DNA of 64,000 bases from contig NZ_JXSL01000020.1 of assembly GCF_000829825.1 (NCBI RefSeq), positions 186,001-250,000 on the forward strand, written 5' to 3'. Every line of letters begins with the position of its first letter. Positions within the stretch are counted from its first letter, which is position 1. Positions 25,717-34,357 of this stretch are shown here, piece after piece. The stretch is from Paramagnetospirillum magnetotacticum MS-1. GTDB taxonomy: Bacteria > Pseudomonadota > Alphaproteobacteria > Rhodospirillales > Magnetospirillaceae. Made by a program: the position numbers and the translations under genes. The notes beneath the pieces are model-generated. The model saw nothing but the letters and a program-made list of their open reading frames with translations. It was not told the origin of the DNA and made no database searches.

Positions 25717-27483
25717 ATGACGGACATGGTTGACGGCGTTGGCGGCGAAGAGGACGCGGATGATGTTCCGCGCCGCCGCAAAGGCAAGGGCGGCTCGGGA
25801 TTAGGCCAGCCGCAGGAGGCCTATGTCGCCTTCGCCTTCGCTGCCGCCGATCTGTTGATGGAGGCCGATCATTCGGGCCGCATCATCTTCGCCATCGGCG
25901 CCTCCATGTCCCTGGTGGGGCGTCCGGCCCGTCTGCTGGCAAGCATGACCCTTCCCGATCTGATCCGTCCCGAGGACCAGTCGCGCGCCAAAAACGCCCT
26001 CAAGCGCATGTCCAAGGGCGACCGGGTCCGCCATGTGCTGCTGCATGTCCATCTTCCGGCGGGCGGCAGCACACCGGTGGCGCTGTCGGGCTATCCCCAT
26101 CCCGATCACCAGGGGCGGCTCCTGCTGGTGCTGACCCATTCGGGCACGCTGATGTCGCCGACGGTCCGCCACAAGGAAACCGGATTGCTGGGCCGCGAGG
26201 GGTTCGAGGCCCTGGCGGGAGACCTGATCAAGGAAAGCGCCAAGGACGGCGACGAATCCTATCGCATGACCTTGCTGGATCTGCCGGAACTGGCGGAACT
26301 GCGCAGCAAGGTGGGGGCCGAGGCCACCGCCGACTTCATTGCGCGCTTCACCGATTACCTGAAGCAGTGTTCGGTGGGCGGAGGCGCCGCCGCCGATCTG
26401 GGAGGCAGCAAATACGGCCTGATCCATGGACCCGAGGTCAGTGCGAGCGAGATCGAGGGCGCCATTAGCGGGCTGGCCCAACAGGTCATGGGCTCGCCCC
26501 TCAATTCGGGCTCCACTTCGGTGGCCATCGACGGCGGCGGCATTTCGGCCCAGGAAGCCACAAGCGCCCTGATCTACACCCTCAACCGCTTCACCACCGA
26601 CAGCAACGCCACCATCCACGAACTGTCGGCCATGGCGCGGCCGACCCTGTCCCAGACCGTGTCCAAGATGCGGGAAGTCAAGGAGACCATCGGCAAGGGG
26701 GAGTTCCAGCTCTATTTCCAGCCCATCGTCGATCTGTGGAGCAACGCGGTCCATCACTTCGAATGCCTGGTGCGTTTCGGCGATAGCGGCAATTCGCCCT
26801 ATAGCACCGTGGTTTTCGCCGAAGACACCGGACTGGTGGGGGAACTGGACTTGGCCATCTGTGCGCGCGCCATCGCTTTCATGCGCGAAGGCGTGGGCGC
26901 CGAACCCTCCTTGCGCTTCGCCGTCAATCTGTCGGGCCGCTCTCTGTCCAGTCCCAGCATGGCGGCGCGCCTGCTGCAACTGATTCACGGCGCCGCCGAT
27001 CTGCGTGGGCGCTTGCTGTTCGAACTGACGGAAAGCTCGGCCATTTCCGATCTGGTGGCGGCCAATGCCGTCATTCAGGAGATTCGGGGCCGCGGCCATC
27101 CGGTGGGAATCGACGATTTCGGGGCCGGGGCGGCGGCCTTCCATTATCTGCGCGGCCTCAAGGTCGATCACGTCAAGATTGACGGGTCCTATGTGCGCGA
27201 TGCGGCGGGCAAGGGCGAGTCGCTGCCTTTCCTGCGGGCCATCACCCAACTGTGCCGCGAACTGCGCGTGGCCACCATCGCCGAGCATATCGAGGACGAG
27301 GCGACCGCCAATCTGTTGCGCGTCTACAATGTCCGCTATGGCCAAGGCTATTATTTCGGCAAGCCCATGCGCCCCTCGCCCCGTCACCAGGGCGCCAGGG
27401 CGCCCTGGGCGACGGCGGTGACCCAATGGCGGAACGGATTGCTGTTCTTCGGGAATGGAACGCCCCCCGCCGCTGGCGGCTGA
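25717..27483 (+). CDS. EAL-domain protein, putative c-di-GMP phosphodiesterase
   Basis: 588 residues from ATG 25717 (two upstream in-frame starts and one later ATG are possible). Residues 30-150 look PAS-like (AADLLMEADHSGRIIFAIGAS), then a helical middle, then an EAL domain at about 330-570. Its signature is FECLVRF, with Cys replacing the usual Ala of EAL, but the catalytic residues are present: Glu in ECL, Asn in NLSGRSL, ELTES, DDFGAG, HVKIDG, AEHIED and GQGYYFGKP. It is therefore likely active. No membrane segment is visible. It precedes two hemerythrin genes, which suggests an oxygen- or NO-linked c-di-GMP pathway (inference). Confidence 0.88.
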   Translation: MTDMVDGVGGEEDADDVPRRRKGKGGSGLGQPQEAYVAFAFAAADLLMEADHSGRIIFAIGASMSLVGRPARLLASMTLPDLIRPEDQSRAKNALKRMSKGDRVRHVLLHVHLPAGGSTPVALSGYPHPDHQGRLLLVLTHSGTLMSPTVRHKETGLLGREGFEALAGDLIKESAKDGDESYRMTLLDLPELAELRSKVGAEATADFIARFTDYLKQCSVGGGAAADLGGSKYGLIHGPEVSASEIEGAISGLAQQVMGSPLNSGSTSVAIDGGGISAQEATSALIYTLNRFTTDSNATIHELSAMARPTLSQTVSKMREVKETIGKGEFQLYFQPIVDLWSNAVHHFECLVRFGDSGNSPYSTVVFAEDTGLVGELDLAICARAIAFMREGVGAEPSLRFAVNLSGRSLSSPSMAARLLQLIHGAADLRGRLLFELTESSAISDLVAANAVIQEIRGRGHPVGIDDFGAGAAAFHYLRGLKVDHVKIDGSYVRDAAGKGESLPFLRAITQLCRELRVATIAEHIEDEATANLLRVYNVRYGQGYYFGKPMRPSPRHQGARAPWATAVTQWRNGLLFFGNGTPPAAGG

Positions 27484-27586
27484 CGGGCGGCCCGCGCCGC
27501 AAGCCGCCGAAACCGTCACGACTTGCATGTTGAATTTCACCCGGACTGGCCGTAATGAAGGCTAACCAAGGTTTAAGGGTGAAAAC

Positions 27587-27985
27587 GTGGCCGAGTGGAC
27601 GGAAAGTCTGAGCGTCGGTGTTCCGAAGCTTGATGAGCATCATCGTCATCTTTTCCATCTCCTGGATCGGATCGACGGTCTGGCCGAAGCTGGGCTGGCC
27701 CAGGATGATGTCCGTTCCGTCTTCGACGAATTGAACAACTATATCGCCTATCACTTCTCCGAGGAGGAGGCGATGATGGAGCGCGCGGGCTTTCCCTTCC
27801 TGGATCTTCACCGCCATTCCCACCAGACCATCGCCATGCGGGTTGCCGAAATGTCCGCCACCCTTTCCGTCGCCAATGTGGAGCGGGTGGTCCGGGAACT
27901 TCACGACTTCCTGGCGGGTTGGCTGGTGCACCACATCGAGATCGAGGATTTCGAATACCGTCCGTTCATGACCGGCGGTCAGTAG
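27587..27985 (+). CDS. Bacteriohemerythrin
   Basis: 132 residues. Four-helix diiron oxygen-binding protein with a full ligand set: DEHHRHLF, YHFSEEEAMM, LHRHSHQTI and HHIEIEDFEY. GTG start at 27587 preceded by AAGGGTG. Cytoplasmic. Such proteins bind oxygen for delivery or sensing in microaerophilic bacteria. A second, degenerate hemerythrin-like gene follows 140 nt later. Confidence 0.93.
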   Translation: MAEWTESLSVGVPKLDEHHRHLFHLLDRIDGLAEAGLAQDDVRSVFDELNNYIAYHFSEEEAMMERAGFPFLDLHRHSHQTIAMRVAEMSATLSVANVERVVRELHDFLAGWLVHHIEIEDFEYRPFMTGGQ

Positions 27986-28125
27986 AGATCCTGGCCGAAA
28001 GTATCGTTTCGCACCTGCAAAAATATATTTGCATATATCCCTTTGATTGATATTTGAGGGATGTGCCTGCTATGCTTTCCGTAAAATAAAAGTAGAAATA
28101 TTACAGGGAAGACGAGGAGGGTCCG

Positions 28126-28560
28126 ATGGTGCCCCTGATTCAGGAGCATGAGACCGGTGTTGCTGGCATCGATGCTGGCAACGAGGGGCTGCGCTTCCTG
28201 CTCGGAAGGGTCTTCCAGCCGGGTGTCGAGTGCCGGCGCGGAGTCGGCGGACGCGGAGAGTGCGATTTCAGCCGCTGCACCCGCATCGAGGCCATCATGC
28301 GCTATGTGGGGCGTAATTTCGCCCATCAGGAACAGGTGATGACCGAATTTGATTATCCCGATGCGCGCCGCCATCTGGATGACCATGCCGGGCTGCTCGA
28401 TCATCTGGGGGTGATGCTTCATGCCCAGGTCTGCGCCGAGAAGGACGCGGCCAAGGTTCACGACTATATTACCCATTGGGTGGCCGAGCATACCCAGGGC
28501 TGTGACCGTCCCCTGGGCCGATGGGCCGTGACGCGGCGGGTGCTGGAACCCACAAGGTAG
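28126..28560 (+). CDS. Degenerate hemerythrin-like protein with extra cysteines
   Basis: 144 residues. Hemerythrin layout, but ligand positions differ: IDAGNEGLRF has Asn where IDxQHxxLF has His, and YVGRNFAHQEQVM has Asn for the His of HFxxEE. The later His residues (RHLDDHAGLL) and the H...D of WVAEHTQGCD remain. An inserted loop carries three Cys (C-RRGVGGRGE-C-DFSR-C), and two more Cys follow. It may bind another metal or be redox-sensitive. ATG 28126 with GAGGAGGG upstream. The 105-nt gap before it is AT-rich. Confidence 0.82.
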   Translation: MVPLIQEHETGVAGIDAGNEGLRFLLGRVFQPGVECRRGVGGRGECDFSRCTRIEAIMRYVGRNFAHQEQVMTEFDYPDARRHLDDHAGLLDHLGVMLHAQVCAEKDAAKVHDYITHWVAEHTQGCDRPLGRWAVTRRVLEPTR

Positions 28561-28606
28561 CTCTGACCCGTTGTAACGGGGATGCCGCGCCGCTACTGTG
28601 CCGGCC

Positions 28607-30520
28607 ATGAGCGAACCCGCCCTGCTGGCTGCCGAATCTCCTCTCGATGCCGAACAGCGCCTTGCCGCCGAGGCCGGGGCGGAATCCGTGCTGGTCCTGG
28701 CCGGTCCGGGTACCGGCAAGACCACCACCCTGGTCGGGCGCTATATCCATCTGCTGGATCTGGGGGCATTGGCCCCGCGCATTTTCGTCTCCACCTTCAC
28801 ATCGCGGGCCGCCCTGGAACTACGCGGCCGTATCGGAGCGCGTCTGGCGGGGCTTGGCCGGGATGTGGAGCCGGAGCGCTTTGGCCGCATGCCCATCGGC
28901 ACCTTGCACGGCATGGCGCTACGGCTGCTGCAACGCCATCCGCCGCCCGGCTGTCCGCGCTTTCGGGTCTTCGACGAGCAGGCCTGTGCGCGCGTCATCG
29001 CCCACCACCGGCTTTACCTGTCCGACGACACGCGAAAGCCGACCGATGTGTTCGGCGCCTATAAGGACCGGCTGTTGAGCCCGGCGGCGGCCCTGGCCGA
29101 AGCCAAGGCCAAGAACGATTCCGATCTGCTGGAAGCGGCCGAGGCCTATGGCCGCTATCAGCAAGCCCTGGCCGGAGAGGGCGGGTTCGACTTCGGCGAT
29201 CTGATCATGGAACTGGTGCGGGGGATGGAGGAGGACGAGGATTACCGGGCGCGCATCTCCGGATTTTTCGACCATCTGCTCATCGATGAGTACCAGGATA
29301 TCAACCCCGCCCAGGAGCGCATGCTGCGTCTGCTGCGGGCGCAAGGGGCGCGGCTGTGGGCGGTGGGCGACGACGACCAGTGCCTTTACGCCTGGCGCTC
29401 TGCCGATCCCGCCTTCATCCTAGGGTTCGAGACGGCATGGCCCAACCCCGCCCTGTATCGTCTGTCGCGCAATTACCGCAGCACGGCGACCATCGTCGAA
29501 GCCGCCAGCGCCCTGATCGGCGCCAATCGCCGCCGCCACGCCAAGGATCAGGTGCCCCACAGCGCCTCGCGGCTGGCGCTCACCATCGCCGGGCTGGATG
29601 ACGACGAGGCCGAGGCCGATTATGTATTGCGCGTGGTCCAGGGGCTGGCCGGGCGCGGCATGCCCTGGCATGAGATGGCGGTGCTCTATCGCGCCGGTCA
29701 TGTGGGTTCGCGCATTCAGATCCGGCTGGCCGAGGCCGGTGTGCCCCTGGTGGTGCGCGGCTCGGGCGAGTTCTGGCAATTGGGGCCGGTTCGCCTCGTC
29801 GCCGGTCTGGCCCGTTTGCTTGCCGACCCCCAGGATATGGACGCGCGGGCCGTGCTGGGCCATGGCAAGCGCGTGGACAAACTGCTGAGCCAGGCGCCCG
29901 AGAAGATCGATACGGACGTGCCCTGGCCCGCGCTTTGCCGTCAGGTGGGGCGTCTGGTCTCGGCCACGGCCAGGCCGCCGGGGGAAGAGGGGCTGCAATG
30001 GCGCGACTTGGCCTTCACCGCCGCCGATCTGGCCGCCGAATGCGAGGGTGCCGCTGCTTTCACCGCCTTGATGGAGGAGCAGCGCCGTTCGTTGCGCCGC
30101 GCCGAAAGCGGTGGGGATGCGGTGGTCCTGTCCACCATTCACGGCGCCAAGGGGCTGGAATGGTCGGCGGTGGTGGTCGCGGGCTGCGAGGCCGATCTGA
30201 TGCCCCACGAATCCTCGCCCGATCTGGAAGAGGAACGCCGCCTGATGTATGTGGCCGCTACCAGGGCCAAGCGCTGGCTGGTTCTGTCTTTCGCGGCAGA
30301 GCGCCGCAAGGCGGCCGCACCATCGCCATATATCGCCGAGATGCTGCGGGGGCTTGCCGAGGATCAGATCCGTTATCACGACCCTCAAAGCAGGGAACGC
30401 CTGCATGCCGGGCCCCCGAAACCGGCCAAGGCCGACAAGCCGCTGCGGCTCCGCCCCGAACTCAAGGCTTCCATCGGGATTCGTAAAGGCAGGGCCGTGC
30501 CCAAACGGACACGCGTCTAG
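28607..30520 (+). CDS. UvrD/Rep-family ATP-dependent DNA helicase
   Basis: 637 residues. Superfamily 1A helicase motifs in order: Q-like DAEQRLAA, Walker A GPGTGKTTT, STFTSRAALELRGR, Walker B DEYQDINPAQ, GDDDQCLYAWR, RNYRST, LSTIHGAKGLEW and YVAATRAKRWL. It unwinds DNA in repair. It is shorter than UvrD (about 720) and lacks a long 2B extension. ATG 28607 preferred; a GTG at 28598 is also in frame. The tail is Lys/Arg-rich (PKRTRV). Confidence 0.93.
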   Translation: MSEPALLAAESPLDAEQRLAAEAGAESVLVLAGPGTGKTTTLVGRYIHLLDLGALAPRIFVSTFTSRAALELRGRIGARLAGLGRDVEPERFGRMPIGTLHGMALRLLQRHPPPGCPRFRVFDEQACARVIAHHRLYLSDDTRKPTDVFGAYKDRLLSPAAALAEAKAKNDSDLLEAAEAYGRYQQALAGEGGFDFGDLIMELVRGMEEDEDYRARISGFFDHLLIDEYQDINPAQERMLRLLRAQGARLWAVGDDDQCLYAWRSADPAFILGFETAWPNPALYRLSRNYRSTATIVEAASALIGANRRRHAKDQVPHSASRLALTIAGLDDDEAEADYVLRVVQGLAGRGMPWHEMAVLYRAGHVGSRIQIRLAEAGVPLVVRGSGEFWQLGPVRLVAGLARLLADPQDMDARAVLGHGKRVDKLLSQAPEKIDTDVPWPALCRQVGRLVSATARPPGEEGLQWRDLAFTAADLAAECEGAAAFTALMEEQRRSLRRAESGGDAVVLSTIHGAKGLEWSAVVVAGCEADLMPHESSPDLEEERRLMYVAATRAKRWLVLSFAAERRKAAAPSPYIAEMLRGLAEDQIRYHDPQSRERLHAGPPKPAKADKPLRLRPELKASIGIRKGRAVPKRTRV

Positions 30521-30647
30521 CGCCTTGGACAGGGGTAGGGAGTGTTTGATTTTCCCTTGTGAACAGGGCATCCTCGCCTTGCGCTGTCCAAGGTCCGGGG
30601 GGGGAGGGGGCGAGACCCGTCCAAGTCTGGGAGGACGATGCGGAAGG

Positions 30648-30674
30648 CAGCCCAGGGGGCTGATCCGTTTTTTT
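30648..30674 (+). terminator. Likely rho-independent terminator before the repeat-coil gene
   Basis: CAGCCC (30648-30653), loop AGG, GGGCTG (30657-30662), then seven T at 30668-30674. The stem is short and the T tract begins 5 nt after it. It would end the helicase transcript or attenuate the next gene. A separate 10-bp inverted repeat CCTTGGACAG/CTGTCCAAGG lies at 30523-30593. Confidence 0.55.
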
Positions 30675-30760
30675 GCTGAATTCCGGCCATACCCCGGGTG
30701 GTGGCTGGCGGTTCGGACGGATGGCGAGTGGTGAATAATCATGAAGGTCAGGGCGGACTC

Positions 30761-33661
30761 ATGGGCGACACAAACATGACCAGAGGCGAGACCGAAGCAG
30801 CGGCACAGGGGATGGGTGCCGTCGATGCCGAGGCAAGGGAACCGGCAGCCCGTGTGGCGCCGCCACTGGCAGAGCTTCGCCCCGATCCGCGTCCCTACGG
30901 CGCCGAGACCGGGTCCACGGGAGGCAGGCCGGTACAGCTTCTGGCCCTGGCGGCCACCATCGCCTGGGTGGGCCTGAGCGCCTATTGGGCCAATACCTCC
31001 ATCGGCTGGGGCAATCTGCTGTTCATGCAGCCCCAGGAGATCGGCGGCATGGTCGGCGCCGCCTTCCTGCCCTTGGCCTTTCTGTGGTTGCTGGTCGCTT
31101 ATTTCGACCGGGGCCGCGAACTGCGCTCCTTGTCTTCCGAAATGCGCGAGCAGTTGTCGCGCCTGACCTACCCCGCCGACGGCGCCGAGACCCAGGTGTC
31201 GCGCATCGCCGAATCGCTGCGCGCCCAGGCCCGTGATCTCAGCCATGCCTCGGCCGAGGCCGCCACCAAGGGCGAGGCCGTGCGCGATATGATGGCGTCG
31301 CAGATCGAAGCCATGACCGGCGTGGTCGGCCGCGTCAATGACGAGGCCTCCACCGCCGTGGAGGCGCTGCGCAAGGAGGTCGACCGCCTGACCCAGGCCG
31401 CCGACAGCGCCACCGCGCGGGCCCGTGAGGTGGAGACCCTGCTGCGCATGCAGACCCAGGATCTGACCACCGTCACCGATACCTCGGCCCATCGCATCCG
31501 CGAATTCGGCGAATTGCTGCGCGGCCAGATCGAATCCATCGACAGCACCTCGGCCCGCGCCGCATCGCGCGCCGATACGGTGGCCGAGCAGGTGCGCGCC
31601 CAGGCGGAATCTCTCGATCACGTTTCCCAGGCAGCCGTTGCCCGCGCCGAGCAGGTGGTCGCCATGTTCGAACGCCAGAGCAGCCAGTTGGGCAGCTCGG
31701 CCGAACAGGCCACCACCCGCACCGAAGTGGTCGCCAATTCCCTGGCGGAACGCGTGACCGCGCTGGAAAGCCTGTTCACCCGCCAGAACACAGATCTCGA
31801 TCAGGCCGCCGAGCGCCTGGCCGAGCAGACCAGCCGCATCTCGGCTTCGCTGCAGCAACAGGCCACCGGCCTCGACCAGATCACCGAGCGCGTCCTGTCG
31901 CGCGTCAAGATCGTCGAGGAGGCGCTGGGCGTGCAGTCGCGCGAACTGGGCTCGGCCTCCGATCAGGCCATGGGCCGCTTCCGCGAGATCGAGGAGACGC
32001 TGGGCCGTCACACCGAGAATCTGCGTGTCGCCGCCGACGATGCCTCCAGCCAGTTGGGCGCGGTGGGCGAAGTCTTCGTCCAGCGCCGCGACGATGTGGA
32101 TGCCGCCGCCGAACGGGCCATGGCCCGGGTGCGCGAGGTGGGCGAGGCCTTCCAGAGCCAGACCCGCGCCGTCGCCGCCGCGTCGGACCAGATGACGGCG
32201 CGTGGCCGCGAGGTTTCCGAGACGCTGCGTCTTTACATCGAAGACCTCAACAAGGGCGCCGAGAAGTCCGCCGCCCAGGCCGAGAATATCCGCACCACGC
32301 TCCGGAAGCAGGCCGATGAACTGGCCGATGCCGCCAATGTGGTCTCGACCCAGTCCAAGCTGTCCGAAGCCTCGCTGAACCAGCAGTCGCGCCATCTGAT
32401 CGCCACCTCGGATCAGGTGATGGCCAAGGTCAAGACCATCGCCGATACGCTGCGTCAGGGCACCAACGACCTGATCGCCACCTCGTCCAAGGTGGGCGTC
32501 GAACTGGATGCGGTGGGCGAGACGCTGCGCCAGCGCACCACCGACGTCTCCGCCGCCGCGGTCAAGGCCATCACCGATTCCGGCGGTGTCGCCGAATTGC
32601 TGGAAAAGCGTTCCGAACAGCTCCAGACCGTCTCCGACCAGCTGGGCTCGCGCGTTCGCGCCGCCACCGAGGTGCTGCGCAAGCAGACCGAACAGGTGGT
32701 GGCCACCGCCGATCAGGCCGAAGCCTCGGTCAGCGCCGTGGGCGAGACGCTGCGCGTCCAGGCCCAGGCCCTGGCCCGCGTCGCCGACGATTCCAGCGAT
32801 GTGCTGAAGGCCTTTGGTTCGTCCATCCAGCAAAACGCCGTGCAATTGGGCGAGGCCGCCCAGCAGGTCTTTGCCCAGTCTCAGACGGCGGGCGACGCGC
32901 TGCGCTCCATCAGCCGCGACTTCGAGGAGGCCTCCAACAAGACCGCCGCCCAGGTCACCGCCGCCGGCGACATGCTCCGCGCCGGTATCCGCGAACTCAC
33001 CGCCTCGGCGGAGCGGATCACCGCCCAGGTGCGCTCGGCCGGCGACGGTCTGCGCCGTCACGCCAGCGAGATGCAGGAAACCACCGAACGGACCGGCGCC
33101 AAGCTGGAAGCCGCCTTCGAGATGGTGCGCACCAAGTCCAACGATCTGGGCATCACCGGCGACCGTCTCTCCCAGCAGGCCGAAAGCTTCTCCAACAGCT
33201 TCTCGCGTCAGGTGGAGGAACTGGTCAACGCCTCCAAGCTGGCCGAAATCCGCGGCAGCCAGCTGGAGGAAAAGCGTGCCCAGCTTTCGGTGGAGCATTT
33301 CCTGCAGAACGCCGCCTTTATCGTCGAGAAGCTGCAATCCCTGTCGGTGGATATCGGCCGCATCTTCAACGCCAATATCGACGAGAAGGCCTGGCGCGAG
33401 TTCCATGCCGGGGATCAAAGCATCTTCGTGCGCAAGATTCTCAAGAATCTCGACAAGCACCAGATGGCGTCCATCAAGAACAAGTTCGAGGACGACGGCG
33501 ACTTCCGCGAATACGTCACCCGCTATCTGGCGGAGTTCGAGGCCCTGCTCAATCAGGCCCGCAATTCCGATCACCAGGACGTGTTGACTGGCACCTTCAC
33601 CTCGTCCGAGGTGGGCAAGCTGTATCTGGTTCTGGCCCGCTCCCTGGGCCGCCTGGAATAG
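30761..33661 (+). CDS. Membrane-anchored coiled-coil protein made of 25-residue repeats
   Basis: 966 residues from ATG 30761 (ATG 30776 and a start at 30698 are also in frame). A short cytoplasmic Pro-containing N-terminus, two membrane helices (about 58-78 and 92-115) and then 27 copies of an exact 25-residue unit (core ETLRxQ...L...AD.A...) from about residue 150 to 810. A single-copy C-terminal domain follows (LSVEHFLQNAAFIVEKLQ, DIGRIFNANIDEKAW, FVRKILKNLDKHQMASI, FREYVTRYLAEFEALL). The repeat resembles apolipoprotein- or kinesin-like annotations; it recalls the giant growth-pole-ring protein of Rhizobiales, but only in style. Probably an envelope scaffold (inference). A terminator lies 26 nt after the stop. 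Confidence 0.85.
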   Translation: MGDTNMTRGETEAAAQGMGAVDAEAREPAARVAPPLAELRPDPRPYGAETGSTGGRPVQLLALAATIAWVGLSAYWANTSIGWGNLLFMQPQEIGGMVGAAFLPLAFLWLLVAYFDRGRELRSLSSEMREQLSRLTYPADGAETQVSRIAESLRAQARDLSHASAEAATKGEAVRDMMASQIEAMTGVVGRVNDEASTAVEALRKEVDRLTQAADSATARAREVETLLRMQTQDLTTVTDTSAHRIREFGELLRGQIESIDSTSARAASRADTVAEQVRAQAESLDHVSQAAVARAEQVVAMFERQSSQLGSSAEQATTRTEVVANSLAERVTALESLFTRQNTDLDQAAERLAEQTSRISASLQQQATGLDQITERVLSRVKIVEEALGVQSRELGSASDQAMGRFREIEETLGRHTENLRVAADDASSQLGAVGEVFVQRRDDVDAAAERAMARVREVGEAFQSQTRAVAAASDQMTARGREVSETLRLYIEDLNKGAEKSAAQAENIRTTLRKQADELADAANVVSTQSKLSEASLNQQSRHLIATSDQVMAKVKTIADTLRQGTNDLIATSSKVGVELDAVGETLRQRTTDVSAAAVKAITDSGGVAELLEKRSEQLQTVSDQLGSRVRAATEVLRKQTEQVVATADQAEASVSAVGETLRVQAQALARVADDSSDVLKAFGSSIQQNAVQLGEAAQQVFAQSQTAGDALRSISRDFEEASNKTAAQVTAAGDMLRAGIRELTASAERITAQVRSAGDGLRRHASEMQETTERTGAKLEAAFEMVRTKSNDLGITGDRLSQQAESFSNSFSRQVEELVNASKLAEIRGSQLEEKRAQLSVEHFLQNAAFIVEKLQSLSVDIGRIFNANIDEKAWREFHAGDQSIFVRKILKNLDKHQMASIKNKFEDDGDFREYVTRYLAEFEALLNQARNSDHQDVLTGTFTSSEVGKLYLVLARSLGRLE
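31208..33190 (+). repeat. 27 x 25-residue (75-bp) internal repeats
   Basis: Two in-register blocks: 8 units (AESLRAQ, RDMMASQ, VEALRKE, ETLLRMQ, GELLRGQ, AEQVRAQ, VAMFERQ, ANSLAER), a step of 11 residues, then 19 units (ESLFTRQ, SASLQQQ, EEALGVQ, EETLGRH and so on to FEMVRTK). No insertion or deletion breaks either block. 25 residues per seven helical turns (7+7+11) gives a long weakly supercoiled coiled coil. Confidence 0.88.
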
Positions 33662-33686
33662 GCTTGGCCGGACGATCAAACAAAAG

Positions 33687-33714
33687 CGGCGCCGGAGTGA
33701 TCCGGCGCCGTTTT
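33687..33714 (+). terminator. Rho-independent terminator after the repeat-coil gene
   Basis: CGGCGCCGGA (33687-33696), GTGA loop, TCCGGCGCCG (33701-33710), then TTTTCGTTT. A 10-bp GC stem. The minus strand also has a partial T tract, so it may act both ways. Confidence 0.88.
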
Positions 33715-33777
33715 CGTTTGGGAGGTGATGCGGATCGGGCCATTGTCGGACCATGCATTCATGATTAAGTTGCTTGC

Positions 33778-33869
33778 TTCACCACGAAGGCGCGAAGGCG
33801 CGAAGGATCACGAAAAAGGATTGCCCCCCCTTCTTTTCCTCTTCTGTTGCTTTGTGCCTTTGTGGTGAA
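33778..33869. repeat. Intergenic palindromic repeat
   Basis: TTCACCACGAAGGC (33778-33791) is inverted as GCCTTTGTGGTGAA (33856-33869), with direct GGCGCGAA repeats inside the left arm. This resembles the dispersed ACCACGAAGG-type intergenic repeats of many proteobacteria. It lies immediately after the HIT gene's stop. Confidence 0.75.
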
Positions 33870-33879
33870 AAACCAGCCT

Positions 33880-34281
33880 TTATCCCAGCACCGCACGTAG
33901 TTCCGCCAGACGCCTTTCCAGCGCCTCTGGCGTATAGGGTGTCGGAGGAACCGCGCCCCAGACCGGCTTGGGCCAGGCGGGATCGTCGGTATTGCGCGCG
34001 ATGACATGGACGTGCAACTGGGCCACCACATTGCCCAGCGCGGCGATATTGATGCGGTGGGGCGACACCAGTCCGCGCAGCGCCGTCGAGGCCCGCTTGA
34101 TCTCTTCGAGCAGGGCATGGCCGTCCTCGAGCGACAGGTCGGTGATCTCCACCACACCGGCCCGCCGGGGCACCAGCAGCAGCCACGGATAAGTGCCGTC
34201 TTTCATCAGTAGGACGCTGCATAGCGGCCATTGGGTCACTTCAATGGTGTCGGCGGCGATTCTGGGGCTCAGTTCGAACAT
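33880..34281 (-). CDS. HIT-family hydrolase
   Basis: 133 residues. Histidine-triad protein with VAQLHVHVIAR: the first His of HxHxH is Gln while the central nucleophilic His is kept, a form seen in an alphaproteobacterial subfamily. PWLLLVPRR and LSPHRINIAALGN precede it. Likely a nucleotide phosphoramidase or dinucleotide hydrolase. ATG 34281 chosen; a GTG at 34296 is in frame. Divergent from the SGNH gene. Confidence 0.88.
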   Translation of the reverse strand: MFELSPRIAADTIEVTQWPLCSVLLMKDGTYPWLLLVPRRAGVVEITDLSLEDGHALLEEIKRASTALRGLVSPHRINIAALGNVVAQLHVHVIARNTDDPAWPKPVWGAVPPTPYTPEALERRLAELRAVLG

Positions 34282-34357
34282 CGCGGGCTTCTTCACGTTG
34301 CGTCGGGTGTGGTGTTCAAGGTATCAGGAAGCGCCGCTTTCGAAAGGGTCATTTCCC

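Noticed and set aside
28040-28070. TTGATTGATATTTG before the second hemerythrin as an FNR box
   Set aside because: The second half-site is too weak (ATTTG against ATCAA).
29420-33754. A 1,444-codon open frame on the minus strand
   Set aside because: It lies opposite the helicase end and the 25-residue repeat protein. Its low-complexity Gly/His/Leu content mirrors the plus-strand repeat, and it crosses the plus-strand terminators. The plus strand has domains, membrane helices and ribosome sites.
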